Assembly (NCBI RefSeq): GCF_001831515.1 | Contig: NZ_KV825618.1 | Span: 8,272-72,271 of the forward strand | Length of the DNA: 64,000 bases | Direction: 5' to 3' | Origin: Corynebacterium sp. HMSC074A01 | GTDB taxonomy: Bacteria > Actinomycetota > Actinomycetes > Mycobacteriales > Mycobacteriaceae | Part shown: positions 55,775 through 64,000 of the stretch, piece by piece | Position numbering within the stretch: the first letter of the stretch is position 1 | Layout: each line of letters begins with the position of its first letter | Program-made: the position numbers and the translations under genes | The notes under the pieces: model-generated | Database searches by the model: none | The model's input: only the letters and a program-made list of their open reading frames with translations | What the model was told of the DNA's origin: nothing

Positions 55775-57184
55775 TTAGCGCTGCGTGACATTGCCCGTCT
55801 TGGCAGCGAGCGGCGCGACGAGCACGGGGCGGGCGAGCGCCCAGCCGCCGGCGATGATCGCCGCTGCGACGACAAAGAGGATGGTACCGGTCCAGCCAGT
55901 CGGGTCGTCGGTTGCGGCGAACATGGCGTTGAGGTTGCCGCGCAGACCCGTGGTGGCCACGAGCACGATGTGGATGAGCAGGAACACCACGAAGAAGATC
56001 ATGGTGGGGAAGTGCAGCGCGCGGGCGGTGCGCATGGACGGGAAAGTCCAGCGCTTTGGCCACACCGGGCTCATCCGTGCACCGGAAATGATCGCGAGCG
56101 GCGAGGCGACAAACACGACGAGGAAGTACGACAGTTCCTGCAGCGCGTTGTAGTACACCCACGGGTTCTCGCTCGGCCAATCCAGGCTCAAGTACTGGAT
56201 GCCGGCCGAGAGAGCGTGCGGGAAGACCTCCCAGCTCGTCGGCACAATCCGCATCCACTGGCCGGTGGCAAACAGCAGCACGTAGAAGATCACGCCGAGC
56301 ACCACCCACGCCAGGTCGAGGACCAGGTGGAGCCACAGGTTCACGGAGATCTTCTCCCGCGGCCGGGTGCGAGGAGCCCAGTACGCTGCGGGCTTTGCTT
56401 CTCGACGCTGCGTCAACCCCGTCTTGACCAGCATGGCCATTAGGAACATATTGAAGAAGTGCGACCACGCCAGCCACGACGGCAGCCCCACCGGCGCAGA
56501 GTCCGGCAGCGGCTGGCGGCCGTCGTAGCGGGTGATGAAGTCCGCGCCCGTCTCCGTGCCGACGAACCAGCGCGCAGCGAGCACGCCGATCGCGGCCAGC
56601 ACGACGAGTGCCGCGCCCCACAGCCAAGGGGCCTTGCTTTTCGACGCCGCCGTGCCCGCCGCCTGCCGCTTCTGCGGCGCGGGTTGCTGCGGTGCTGGTT
56701 TTGGCTGCGTCGGCTGCTGCGCTGGCGCGGTTGGCTCCGGGGCGGAGTCTGCGGCCGCGGACTCCTCCGGTGCGGCGGTTTGCGCCGCCTGCTTCGGTGC
56801 GGGCACCTGTGCGGTTTCCGCCTCGGGCCAAGGGTTACCGCCCGGGGTGCGCGGCAGGCCGCGGCGCAGCGGCACGGTCACTAGGTCGGCGGCAGGCTCC
56901 TGAGCAACTGCTTCCGCCGGTGCGTCGTCTGTTGCCGCCTGCTTCGGCGCCGGAACCTGCGCGGTTTCGGCCTCCGGCCAAGCGGCACCGCCCGGAATGC
57001 GCGGCAGGCCGCGGCGAATCGGCACAGTGATGAGTTCTGCTACCGGGGCATCAGCGGTTTCGACCGTCTCGGTTTCGGCATCGGCCGCTGCGCGGGGCGC
57101 TTGCGCTACCTCTGCAGTGGTGACCGGTGGCCACGGTGCCCCGCCGGGCACGCGCGGCAGGCCCTGACGTACGGGTACCTGCAT
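55775..57184 (-). CDS. Cytochrome b561-like membrane protein with N-terminal repeats
   Basis: 469 residues in the etf operon. The first 150 residues hold three copies of a unit with consensus VPxRRGLPRxPGGxxWP, each followed by an Ala/Pro-rich linker (TAQVPAPKQA in two). A Pro/Gln linker, one membrane helix (about 200-220) and a four-to-five-helix cytochrome b region follow, with candidate heme His in WSHFFN, LWLHLVLD, LHFPT and IHIVL. It starts 7 bases after etfA, so it may carry ETF electrons to the quinone pool; that role is inferred from position. Confidence 0.78.
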   Translation of the reverse strand: MQVPVRQGLPRVPGGAPWPPVTTAEVAQAPRAAADAETETVETADAPVAELITVPIRRGLPRIPGGAAWPEAETAQVPAPKQAATDDAPAEAVAQEPAADLVTVPLRRGLPRTPGGNPWPEAETAQVPAPKQAAQTAAPEESAAADSAPEPTAPAQQPTQPKPAPQQPAPQKRQAAGTAASKSKAPWLWGAALVVLAAIGVLAARWFVGTETGADFITRYDGRQPLPDSAPVGLPSWLAWSHFFNMFLMAMLVKTGLTQRREAKPAAYWAPRTRPREKISVNLWLHLVLDLAWVVLGVIFYVLLFATGQWMRIVPTSWEVFPHALSAGIQYLSLDWPSENPWVYYNALQELSYFLVVFVASPLAIISGARMSPVWPKRWTFPSMRTARALHFPTMIFFVVFLLIHIVLVATTGLRGNLNAMFAATDDPTGWTGTILFVVAAAIIAGGWALARPVLVAPLAAKTGNVTQR

Positions 57185-57191
57185 AAAGCGC

Positions 57192-58130
57192 CTACTTCCT
57201 GGACTCGAGCTCGTCGATGATGTCGGGCACCACATCGAAGAGGTCGCCGATGATGCCGAAGTCGGCGATCTCAAAAATGGGGGCGTCCTCGTCGTTGTTG
57301 ATCGCCACAATCGTGTCGGCAGTCTGCATACCCACCAGGTGCTGGCCCGCACCGGAGATGCCGATGCCGATGTAGAGCTTCGGCGAGACCAACACGCCCG
57401 TCTGGCCGATCTGCGCCTCATAAGGCACCTGATCTTCGTCCACCGCGGAACGGGTCGCGCCCACCGCGGCACCGAGCGAATCGGCAAGACCGCCGACGAG
57501 GTCCTCGAACATGTCGGCATCGCCAAGCGCGACGCCACCGGCGACGACCTTGTCGGCCGTGGTCAGCTCCGGGCGGGTCGAGGTGCGCTCGTCCTTCTCG
57601 CTTTCGAGTACTTCCGCGAGGCGGCGCTCTCGCGCTTCCCCGGAGACTTCCACGACCTCACCGGCTGCTGCCTCCGCGCGCGCCTCAACGCTGCCCAAAC
57701 GCAGCGTGATCACCGGCGCGGAGTGCGTCGCCGCAGCCACGGCAGTAAACGCACCGCCGTAGTTCGAGTGGTCAGTCACAATGCCCTGCTCATCGCGGCG
57801 GACCCCGACGGCATCCGTGAGCACGGCGCGGCCCAGCCGCACGGCCACGCGCGCAGCCAGGTCGCGGCCGCGCACGTCGTGGGAGGTGATGATCGCGGTG
57901 GGGTTGAAGGTCTCGGCGGCGGCCAACGCGGCGTCGATAAGCGAAAGCTCGGAGACTGCGACCTTGGCCGCGCCGAGCGCACCGAGCGCCTCGGCATGCG
58001 CAACGCTGGAGGCGAGCACCACGGGCGTGCCGAGCGTGCTGGCGGCACCGATGAGTTCTGCGGCTGCCGGGTCGGGCGAGCCATCGAGCGTCTCGGCAAG
58101 CAGGACGAGAACCGGATCTGTGCTGGTCAT
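57192..58130 (-). CDS. etfA: Electron transfer flavoprotein, alpha subunit
   Basis: FAD subunit of ETF, taking electrons from acyl-CoA dehydrogenases. 312 residues. The FAD domain shows GQTGVLVSPKLYIGIGISGAGQHLVGM and IVAINNDEDAPIFEIADFGIIGD. A dispersed-motif copy encodes LSLIDAALAA at 57930-57942. Middle gene of etfB-etfA-cytochrome b. Confidence 0.94.
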   Translation of the reverse strand: MTSTDPVLVLLAETLDGSPDPAAAELIGAASTLGTPVVLASSVAHAEALGALGAAKVAVSELSLIDAALAAAETFNPTAIITSHDVRGRDLAARVAVRLGRAVLTDAVGVRRDEQGIVTDHSNYGGAFTAVAAATHSAPVITLRLGSVEARAEAAAGEVVEVSGEARERRLAEVLESEKDERTSTRPELTTADKVVAGGVALGDADMFEDLVGGLADSLGAAVGATRSAVDEDQVPYEAQIGQTGVLVSPKLYIGIGISGAGQHLVGMQTADTIVAINNDEDAPIFEIADFGIIGDLFDVVPDIIDELESRK

Positions 58131-58142
58131 TGTGGCTCCTAA

Positions 58143-58922
58143 CTAGATAAGGTTCTTGGACTCGAGGAAGTCGACGAGCTGCTTTGCGGAGGTCGAGGAC
58201 TCGTCAATGATCTCGCCCTGCTCGCGCGGCGGACGACGATCGATGCTCACCATGATCGCGCGCGCCGGCGTGTAATCCTCCGCGTCAATGCCCAGGTCAT
58301 CCAGGTTCAGCGTGGTCAGTTCCTTCTTCTTCGCCGCCATCAGGCCCTTGAAGTTGGGGAAGCGCGCGTCCGCGAACTCATCCGACACCGCCACGATTGC
58401 GGGCAGCTCAGCGCGCAGCTTCGAGGTGACGCGGTCACCCATCTGGGTTGCCGTGACCTGGTTTGCCTCGACCTCAAGTTCCGTGAGGTTCGTCAGCGCG
58501 GGCCAGTTGAGCAGCTCACCCAGCATCGGCGCGATCACGCCAGTGCCGCCATCGGAGGATACCGAGCCGGAAATGACCAGGTCGTAGTTGCCGCGGCGGA
58601 TGACCTCCGCCAGCACGGTCGCCGTCATCGTGGCGTCCGCGCCAATGAGGCGGTCGTCCGTGACCATCGTCGCGTCGTTCGCGCCCATCGCGATCCCGCG
58701 GCGCACCGACTCGGCCGCCTGCTCAGGCCCGACCGACACAACCTCAACGTGCACGTCGTCCTTGCCCAGCTTCTCCGCGATACGCAGTGCCGCCTCGACC
58801 GCGCGCTCGCCGACCTCATCGGCGGCGACCTCACCTGTACGGTCCGTCAGACCAGTCTCCAGGTTCATGTCGCGGTCGCTGTAGGTGTCCGGGACTTCTT
58901 TCAGCAACACTGCAATGCGCAC
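58143..58922 (-). CDS. etfB: Electron transfer flavoprotein, beta subunit
   Basis: AMP-binding partner of EtfA, 259 residues. VLLKEVPDTYSDRDMN at the start, VEAALRIAEKLG and GAPMLGEL-like APMLGELLNWP fit the family. ATG at 58922; 12 bases separate it from etfA. Confidence 0.94.
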   Translation of the reverse strand: MRIAVLLKEVPDTYSDRDMNLETGLTDRTGEVAADEVGERAVEAALRIAEKLGKDDVHVEVVSVGPEQAAESVRRGIAMGANDATMVTDDRLIGADATMTATVLAEVIRRGNYDLVISGSVSSDGGTGVIAPMLGELLNWPALTNLTELEVEANQVTATQMGDRVTSKLRAELPAIVAVSDEFADARFPNFKGLMAAKKKELTTLNLDDLGIDAEDYTPARAIMVSIDRRPPREQGEIIDESSTSAKQLVDFLESKNLI

Positions 58923-58980
58923 TGCGGCTCCTTATATATAGGGCAATCGAACGCCAAGCAGTCTATCGCGCGCGCTTTCG

Positions 58981-58998
58981 CCTTCGCTTATCGACGCC
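58981..58998 (-). repeat. Dispersed motif downstream of the DUF1542-type gene
   Basis: CTTCGCTTATCGACGCC lies in the gap between etfB and the 3' end of the next gene; the core ends 6 bases from that gene's stop. Confidence 0.7.
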
Positions 58999-59001
58999 CC
59001 G

Positions 59002-59793
59002 TCACAGGTCAAAGCCGCCAAAATCCCCAAAGTCAAACCCGCCGCCATCGAAGAGGCCGCCGCCGGCATCGCCGCCAGCCACGTCGCCCATATCACCAGC
59101 GCCAAGGTCGCCGCCAGCGTCGCTGACGTCCCCGCCGGAGAAGTCCCCGGCCTCAAACGCGTCCGCCGACGGCGTGCCCGCCATGCCCGCGAACATGGCT
59201 GAATAAAACATCATCGAGCTCGCCGCCCACACGCCCGTCATCATCGCCGGGCCCCACCACGCGGACGAGTACCAACCAGCCGGCACCGGCCGACCCGCCA
59301 CCGCGCCGCCGGGGTAGTAGTGCGGCGTCGCAGCAGAGGGGGTCGGCGAAGCCGTGACCGTCGTGCCGTCCTCCTGGCGAACCGTGCGCTCCTCGGTCAC
59401 GCGACCTGCGCGGCGCTGGCCCTCCAGCTCCGGCAAGGCGGGGCCCGCGGGCATGCCCATCAGCTCGCGCGCAGCGTTGACGTAATACAGACCCTCCAGC
59501 GCCGACTCGCGAGCCAGCTGCGCCTGCTTCACCGTTTGCGCGGTGCCCAGCGCCGAGTTCGCAGCGTTGAAGCGCTCGGAGGCATCCGCCAACGCCTGCG
59601 TCGACGCCGCGTCACTACCCGTCAGGCTCAGTACTTGCGAACCCAAGCGGTCGGTCCACCGCTTCGCGTCCGCCACAGCGTCGTCAAGCTGCTGCTGGTC
59701 AAGCTGCTTGCGGCTACTCCCACTGCTGCTAAGTAAATACGCGCCCACACCGACGGCGACGAGAATGAGAACTAGCGTTAACACGAAACTCAC
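59002..59793 (-). CDS. DUF1542-type membrane-anchored protein with Gly/Asp/Phe tail
   Basis: 263 residues. One N-terminal membrane helix (4-22), a helical region (about 30-115, RWTDRLGSQVLSLTG and ESALEGLYYVNAARELMGM), an Ser/Thr/Pro segment with HYYPGGAVAGRPVPAGWY, then a low-complexity tail rich in Gly, Asp and Phe. It matches a common actinobacterial protein labelled DUF1542. Role unknown. Confidence 0.75.
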   Translation of the reverse strand: MSFVLTLVLILVAVGVGAYLLSSSGSSRKQLDQQQLDDAVADAKRWTDRLGSQVLSLTGSDAASTQALADASERFNAANSALGTAQTVKQAQLARESALEGLYYVNAARELMGMPAGPALPELEGQRRAGRVTEERTVRQEDGTTVTASPTPSAATPHYYPGGAVAGRPVPAGWYSSAWWGPAMMTGVWAASSMMFYSAMFAGMAGTPSADAFEAGDFSGGDVSDAGGDLGAGDMGDVAGGDAGGGLFDGGGFDFGDFGGFDL

Positions 59794-59921
59794 GTCCTTG
59801 GATTAGTTACACATTTCTTACCCAGAACAACGTCTCGCGGGCGGCAAAAGTTCCGCGTCGGGGGGGTTTGGAATGCGTGGGACGCTTAAGCTACACTTTT
59901 CCGGTAGCGTTTTGCGCGACT

Positions 59922-59996
59922 GGGAATGTCGTATAGTGGCTAATACCTCAGCCTTCCAAGCTGAAGACGCGGGTTCGATTCCCGTCATTCCCTCCA
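59922..59996 (+). tRNA. tRNA-Gly (anticodon TCC)
   Basis: Acceptor GGGAATG/CATTCCC, anticodon loop CTTCCAA (TCC), discriminator T and encoded CCA at 59994-59996. Confidence 0.95.
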
Positions 59997-60024
59997 CGAC
60001 CGGTGCCGTTAGGTGCCGGTTTTT

Positions 60025-60879
60025 TTACTTTGCGTCGATTCTGCCCGGCAGCTGTTTTTGCCCAGGGTGTGCTTGAATGAGCCGCTGCAGACGCGCGATG
60101 AAGTCCGGTTCCCGTGCAGCCTGCCAGCCCACTCTGTAGAACACCGCGCCACGATTCTGGAGCTCCTTTTCGCGGTGACGCTCCCTGTTCAACGCTTCCA
60201 CCGGGTCGCCAAAACCGCCGTGAGTCTTCTCCGCACCATCCGCTTCCAACACGATGTGGCCGTTGATGAGCGCATCGGCCCAGGCAGTCGTGGTCAGGCC
60301 CTGCTGGTTCTCGATGCGAAACCCAACCTGGAACTCCAAGCTTTCAACCCCGGTAAGCGCGCCGGATTGCATTGCGTTGAGGAGTCGATCCCGCACAATC
60401 GTTTCCAGCGGACTCTGCGAAGTATCCGCCGAATGCCGAATCAGTTCCCGAAACCCACGAAGCCCCCTGGCCCGAGGCAGCGTCTCGCACCGATCCAGCA
60501 GTGCAGCAACAGTCAGGTCTGGCCACTTCCAGCGCGCGGACTCGATCTGCACGAGTGCTTCCATACGCCCGTAGTAACGGTAGGAATCGAAAAGCGTTCT
60601 GATCACCGACACCCGACGTACCCCGTCTTCGGTGATGAAGTCGCTCTCTGCGAGCTTGGCGTTGTGAACTATGAATTGAGACGAGTCCGACTTCACTCTC
60701 GCGTGAGACCTGCTCGTATAAAGGAGGTCGACGCGGGTGACCCAGTGCAGGGTGCTCAATCCCAAGACTCTGGCAGCTGCCGGACCAGTGATGACTGCTT
60801 TGCCTCGCCTACTTAAGACAGTGTTGATGAGCGCAAGTTCTTCTTCGCGCTTTTCCTGCGCGGTTGTTCCCCCGACCAT
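60025..60879 (-). CDS. AbiEi-like / DUF559 protein
   Basis: 284 residues. The N-terminal part (LSRRGKAVITGPAAARVLGL) resembles the AbiEi winged-helix domain of type IV antitoxins. The C-terminal part has the restriction-like core WADALINGHIVLEADGAEKTHG and VFYRVGW of DUF559 proteins. No AbiEii partner is nearby. It lies between tRNA-Gly and tRNA-Pro, a usual acquisition site. Its role, perhaps in defence, is unproven. Confidence 0.7.
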   Translation of the reverse strand: MVGGTTAQEKREEELALINTVLSRRGKAVITGPAAARVLGLSTLHWVTRVDLLYTSRSHARVKSDSSQFIVHNAKLAESDFITEDGVRRVSVIRTLFDSYRYYGRMEALVQIESARWKWPDLTVAALLDRCETLPRARGLRGFRELIRHSADTSQSPLETIVRDRLLNAMQSGALTGVESLEFQVGFRIENQQGLTTTAWADALINGHIVLEADGAEKTHGGFGDPVEALNRERHREKELQNRGAVFYRVGWQAAREPDFIARLQRLIQAHPGQKQLPGRIDAK

Positions 60880-60937
60880 GGTGACAGTATGTCGTATTTC
60901 TGGCGGTTACGGGCGCTGAAAGTTCCTTGGTCAGCCT

Positions 60938-60974
60938 TGATGACTGTTTTTGAAAATTCGCAGAACAGTCATCA
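60938..60974 (+). repeat. Stem-loop repeat, copy 1
   Basis: TGATGACTGTT pairs exactly with AACAGTCATCA around a loop containing AAAATTC. It lies in the gap upstream of the AbiEi-like gene. Confidence 0.75.
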
Positions 60975-61032
60975 GCGAGAATGGAGCACCAAAACCCCAG
61001 GTGAGCTTCCGTCAAAAAGGCAAAAATAGCGT

Positions 61033-61069
61033 TGACGACTGTTTTCTAAAATTCATAAAACAGTCATCA
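61033..61069 (+). repeat. Stem-loop repeat, copy 2
   Basis: TGACGACTGTTTT pairs with AAAACAGTCATCA, one mismatch, loop again containing AAAATTC. It starts 95 bp after copy 1, which is about nine helical turns. The sequence after each stem is also alike (CAGYGARAA). Confidence 0.75.
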
Positions 61070-61207
61070 GTGAAAACGCCATGCTCCGCCGGCGCCGTTT
61101 CGTGGGGCTGAATTCTGTATTATCCGTGCTGCACGCTACAATTGCTTGGCGTGAGTTTGTGGAGTGCCCCAACACTCTGCTTAATCGCAGCTCACGTCGT
61201 GAAATTG

Positions 61208-61281
61208 CGGGGCGTGGCGCAGCTTGGTAGCGCACCTGCTTTGGGAGCAGGGGGTCGCAGGTTCAAATCCTGTCGCCCCGA
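61208..61281 (+). tRNA. tRNA-Pro (anticodon TGG)
   Basis: Acceptor CGGGGCG/CGCCCCG, anticodon loop TTTGGGA (TGG), discriminator A. It precedes tig, as in related genomes. Confidence 0.95.
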
Positions 61282-61286
61282 CAAAG

Positions 61287-61315
61287 GCAAGCCCGCTCCT
61301 CGTGAGCGGGCTTGC
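61287..61315 (+). terminator. Hairpin between tRNA-Pro and tig
   Basis: GCAAGCCCGCTC and GAGCGGGCTTGC form a perfect 12-bp stem. There is no T-run, so it may mark RNA 3' processing or weak termination. Confidence 0.6.
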
Positions 61316-61359
61316 TGCACATAGACATATTTTGCAATCAACTAGTACAGGAGTTATCC

Positions 61360-62730
61360 GTGAAGACTTCCGTCGAGAAGCTCAGCGAGACCCGCGTGAA
61401 GCTCAATGTGAGCGTCCCCTTCGACGAGCTCGGGAAGGAGATTGACCAGGCGTACAAGTCCATCGCCCAGCAGGTCAACATCCCGGGCTTCCGTCGCGGC
61501 AAGGCTCCGCGCCAGCTTATCGACGCACGCTTCGGCCGCGGCCCGATCCTGGAGCAGGTCGTCAACGACATGGTGCCGCAGCGCTACGAGCAGGCCATCA
61601 ACGAGAACGAGCTGACCCCGCTCGCGCAGCCTGAGCTCGAGATCACCAAGATCGAGGACAACGACGTCGTCGAGTTCGTGGCTGAGGTCGACGTGCGCCC
61701 GGAGATTGAGGTCCCGGACTTCTCCAAGATTGCTGTCACCGTCCCGGCCATCGAGATCGACGACGAGGCCGTCGACGCGGAGCTGGACAACCTGCGCTCC
61801 CGCTTCGGTGAGCTCAAGGACACCAAGCGCAAGATGAAGACCGATGACTTCGCCATCATCGACATCGAGGCATTCGTCGACGGTGAGAAGGTCGAGGAGG
61901 CCTCTACCGAGGGCCTGACCTACCAGATCGGCGGCGACGACCTGATCAAGGGCCTGGACACCGCGCTGCGCGGCATGAAGACCGGCGAGGACAACGAGTT
62001 CACCTCCACCATCCAGCAGGGCGAGCACAAGGACAAGGAGGCCACCTTCAAGGTCCACGTCCAGCAGTCCAAGGAGCGCAAGCTGCCGGACCTCGACGAC
62101 GACTTCGTGCAGGAAGCGTCCGCATACGACACGGTCGAGGAGCTGCGCGAGGCAACCAAGTCCGAGCTCGAGGAGAACACCAAGGCAGAGCAGGCTGCGA
62201 ACATTCGCGACGAGGTCCTCAAGGCCGCGCTCGCCGAGGCGAAGTTTGAGCTGCCGGAGTCCGTCGTGGAAGAGCAGGTGCACAACCAGCTGCACCAGCT
62301 GCTCGGCCAGATGGCGCACGACGAGGCTGCGCTGGCCCAGCTGCTCGAGGCGCAGGGCACGACCCGCGAGGAGTTCGACAAGAAGTCCCGCGAGCAGGCC
62401 GAGGAGTCTGTGCGCACCCAGCTCTTCCTCGACGCGGTTGCGGAGCAGGAGCAGCCGGAGGTCTCCCAGCAGGAGCTGACCGATCACATCCTGTTCACCG
62501 CACAGTCCTACGGCATGGACCCGAACCAGTTCGTGGCCCAGCTGCAGCAGTCGGGCCAGATTGGCAACCTGTTCGCAGACGTGCGCCGCGGCAAGGCACT
62601 CGCCGGCGCGATCTGCCTGACCACCGTGACCGACGACAAGGGCAACTCCGTTGACCCGAACGACTACTTCGGCGAGATCGAAGAGGACGAAGAGGTCGAG
62701 GCCGTCGAGACCGAGGCTGAAGAGAAGTAG
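61360..62730 (+). CDS. tig: Trigger factor
   Basis: Ribosome-bound chaperone and prolyl isomerase, 456 residues. The ribosome-binding signature is [17 protein letters not shown], the FKBP domain lies at about 150-240 ([16 protein letters not shown]), and the tail is acidic. The GTG at 61360 follows CAGGAG by 6 bases. A dispersed-motif copy encodes LIDA within the signature. Confidence 0.95.
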   Translation: MKTSVEKLSETRVKLNVSVPFDELGKEIDQAYKSIAQQVNIPGFRRGKAPRQLIDARFGRGPILEQVVNDMVPQRYEQAINENELTPLAQPELEITKIEDNDVVEFVAEVDVRPEIEVPDFSKIAVTVPAIEIDDEAVDAELDNLRSRFGELKDTKRKMKTDDFAIIDIEAFVDGEKVEEASTEGLTYQIGGDDLIKGLDTALRGMKTGEDNEFTSTIQQGEHKDKEATFKVHVQQSKERKLPDLDDDFVQEASAYDTVEELREATKSELEENTKAEQAANIRDEVLKAALAEAKFELPESVVEEQVHNQLHQLLGQMAHDEAALAQLLEAQGTTREEFDKKSREQAEESVRTQLFLDAVAEQEQPEVSQQELTDHILFTAQSYGMDPNQFVAQLQQSGQIGNLFADVRRGKALAGAICLTTVTDDKGNSVDPNDYFGEIEEDEEVEAVETEAEEK

Positions 62731-62742
62731 GCCGGTGCGGTA

Positions 62743-62757
62743 GGCGTCGATAAGCAC
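62743..62757 (+). repeat. Dispersed motif between tig and its terminator
   Basis: GGCGTCGATAAGCAC; the core starts 15 bases after the tig stop and 10 bases before the terminator stem. Confidence 0.75.
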
Positions 62758-62764
62758 ATGCATG

Positions 62765-62795
62765 AGGCCACTGCCCTTAAGGGCGGTGGCTTTTT
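62765..62795 (+). terminator. Terminator after tig
   Basis: GGCCACTGCCC and GGGCGGTGGC arms, TTAA loop and T5 run. Confidence 0.88.
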
Positions 62796-62810
62796 GCATG
62801 CTTGGAAGCG

Positions 62811-62828
62811 TGTACGCCGGTAGCGAAC
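62811..62828 (+). promoter_or_regulatory. ClgR operator upstream of clpP1P2
   Basis: TGTACGCCGGTAGCGAAC fits the C. glutamicum ClgR consensus WNNWCGCYNANRGCGWWS (as I recall it) at all but one fixed base. ClgR activates clp genes under protein stress. It lies 75 bases before clpP1. Confidence 0.7.
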
Positions 62829-62902
62829 AGGGGCCACAAATGCTCTTGCCCCGAGTAGGGTAGGGGCATTACAACACGAAATTAGACTTCAAGGAGCGTC
62901 AT

Positions 62903-63493
62903 ATGACATCGCCAACCAACGGCATGAACCTCGGGGACTCCGTCTACGAGCGCCTGCTGCGCGAGCGCATCATCTTCCTCGGCCAGCAGGTCGACGATGA
63001 GATTGCGAACAAGCTCTGCGCGCAGATCCTGCTTCTGTCCGCGGAGGATCCGAACCGCGACATCTCCCTCTACATCAACTCGCCCGGCGGCTCGGTGACC
63101 GCGGGCATGGCGATCTACGACACGATGAAGTACTCTCCGTGCGATGTGGCCACCTACGGCATGGGCCTGGCCGCTTCCATGGGCCAGTTCCTGCTCTCTG
63201 GTGGCACGAAGGGCAAGCGCTACGCGTTGCCGCACGCCCGCATCATGATGCACCAGCCGTCTGCAGGCGTTGGCGGCACTGCGGCTGATATCGCGATCCA
63301 GGCCGAGCAGTTTGCGCAGACCAAGCGCGAGATGGCCGAGCTGATCGCCGAGCACACCGGCCAGACCTTCGAGCAGATCACCAAGGACTCGGACCGCGAC
63401 CGTTGGTTCACCGCCCAGCAGGCGAAGGAATACGGCATTGTTGACCACGTCATCGAGCACGTCGCGCAGACCGACGGCCCAGTAGGCAACTAA
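62903..63493 (+). CDS. clpP1: ATP-dependent Clp protease proteolytic subunit 1
   Basis: Serine protease ring subunit, 196 residues. Catalytic Ser in [13 protein letters not shown], His in [10 protein letters not shown], Asp in [12 protein letters not shown] after AAGGAGC. Works with ClpC/ClpX and, for N-degron clients, with ClpS from the 19 kb gene. Followed by clpP2 after 34 bases. Confidence 0.95.
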   Translation: MTSPTNGMNLGDSVYERLLRERIIFLGQQVDDEIANKLCAQILLLSAEDPNRDISLYINSPGGSVTAGMAIYDTMKYSPCDVATYGMGLAASMGQFLLSGGTKGKRYALPHARIMMHQPSAGVGGTAADIAIQAEQFAQTKREMAELIAEHTGQTFEQITKDSDRDRWFTAQQAKEYGIVDHVIEHVAQTDGPVGN

Positions 63494-63527
63494 CCCGGAA
63501 CACCTACATACGCAAAGGACTTAATAC

Positions 63528-64000
63528 ATGACTTTCCAGATGCCGAACTCTCGCTACGTCCTGCCGCAGTTCCTGGAGGAGACCTCCTTCGGCACTAAGC
63601 AGATCGACCCCTACGGCAAGCTCTTCGAGGAGCGCATCGTCTTCCTCGGCACCCAGGTCGATGACACCTCCGCCAACGACATCATGGCGCAGCTGCTCGT
63701 GCTGGAGTCGCAGGATCCGGACCGCGACATCACCATGTACATCAACTCGCCCGGCGGCTCGTTTACCGCGCTCATGGCGATCTACGACACGATGCAGTAC
63801 GTCCGCCCCGACGTGCAGACGGTCTGCCTCGGCCAGGCCGCGTCCGCCGCGGCCGTCATCCTCGCCGCTGGTGCCCCGGGCAAGCGCGCCGCACTGCCGA
63901 ACTCGCGCGTGCTCATCCACCAGCCCGCCACCCAGGGTACCCAGGGCCAGGTCTCTGACCTGGAGATCCAGGCAAACGAGATCGAGCGCATGCGCCGCCT
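63528..64000 (+). CDS. clpP2: ATP-dependent Clp protease proteolytic subunit 2 (3' end outside window)
   Basis: Partner ring of ClpP1; actinobacteria need both. The visible 157 residues include the catalytic Ser in [15 protein letters not shown] and His in [11 protein letters not shown]. The Asp region lies beyond the window edge. It shares the clpP1 transcript. Confidence 0.93.
   Translation, partial: MTFQMPNSRYVLPQFLEETSFGTKQIDPYGKLFEERIVFLGTQVDDTSANDIMAQLLVLESQDPDRDITMYINSPGGSFTALMAIYDTMQYVRPDVQTVCLGQAASAAAVILAAGAPGKRAALPNSRVLIHQPATQGTQGQVSDLEIQANEIERMRR

Overview
This window is chromosomal DNA from a high-GC member of the genus Corynebacterium. Several things point there: conserved blocks shared with corynebacteria and mycobacteria (rpmJ-nrdHIE/gntR/nrdF/ctaD; murI-phosphodiesterase-rph-rdgB; orn with the mycolate-reductase SDR; ssb-ettA; pepN-DsbA-rpiB; tRNA-Pro-tig-clpP1P2), regulator sites typical of the genus (AmtR, DtxR and ClgR-like), and a mycolate reductase gene. 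It is mostly core genome. I see no insertion sequence, prophage, rRNA operon or CRISPR array.

Layout. 1-5.3 kb: tRNA-Ala genes, an EF-hand lipoprotein, ogt, a fructosamine-kinase-like gene, a Phd/PIN toxin-antitoxin pair, nadE and a sugar porter. 5.4-14.4 kb: Cys-less L36, the class Ib ribonucleotide reductase genes nrdHIE and nrdF with a GntR1-like repressor between them, ctaD and serB. 14.4-19.1 kb: a Pth2-like gene, dinG, pncB and a CAP protein. 19.2-26.1 kb: clpS, DUF2017, P1 peptidase, rhomboid, murI, MBL phosphodiesterase, rph and rdgB, then small membrane genes. 26.2-33.4 kb: tRNA-Leu, Ltp-repeat protein, bcp, pncA, tRNA-Lys, an L,D-transpeptidase, amtB-glnK behind two AmtR boxes, a DtxR-controlled siderophore reductase and tRNA-His. 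33.4-49.6 kb: orn, cmrA-like SDR, a small regulator/membrane pair, CopD-CtaG, ssb, ettA, thioesterase, glbO, mscS, metB, gntR, pepN, a DsbA-like oxidoreductase and rpiB. 49.6-55.8 kb: a DUF4143 ATPase behind a three-copy 40-bp operator array, then a divergent biotin cluster (bioA-bioD / bioW-bioF) and an aldo/keto reductase. 55.8-64 kb: etfB-etfA with a cytochrome b561-like gene, a DUF1542-type protein, tRNA-Gly, an AbiEi/DUF559-like gene, a repeated stem-loop, tRNA-Pro, tig, clpP1 and the start of clpP2.

How the genes work together. The window carries most of the dNTP-making machinery, the catalytic subunit and an assembly factor of the aa3 oxidase, three separate NAD-salvage or synthesis genes (pncA, pncB, nadE), nitrogen uptake and PII signalling, and a biotin route that starts from free pimelate.

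Most unusual signal. A short dispersed motif, core GTCGANAAGC and extended form close to GGCGTCGANAAGCAAWGGC, occurs 26 times by my reading, where about 0.5 would be expected by chance. All six clearly intergenic copies lie 6-16 bases past a stop codon, and coding copies appear in different reading frames. Also notable are a GlnK whose modifiable Tyr51 is Phe with no glnD following, the 40-bp phased operator array, and a 95-bp-spaced pair of stem-loops near 61 kb.
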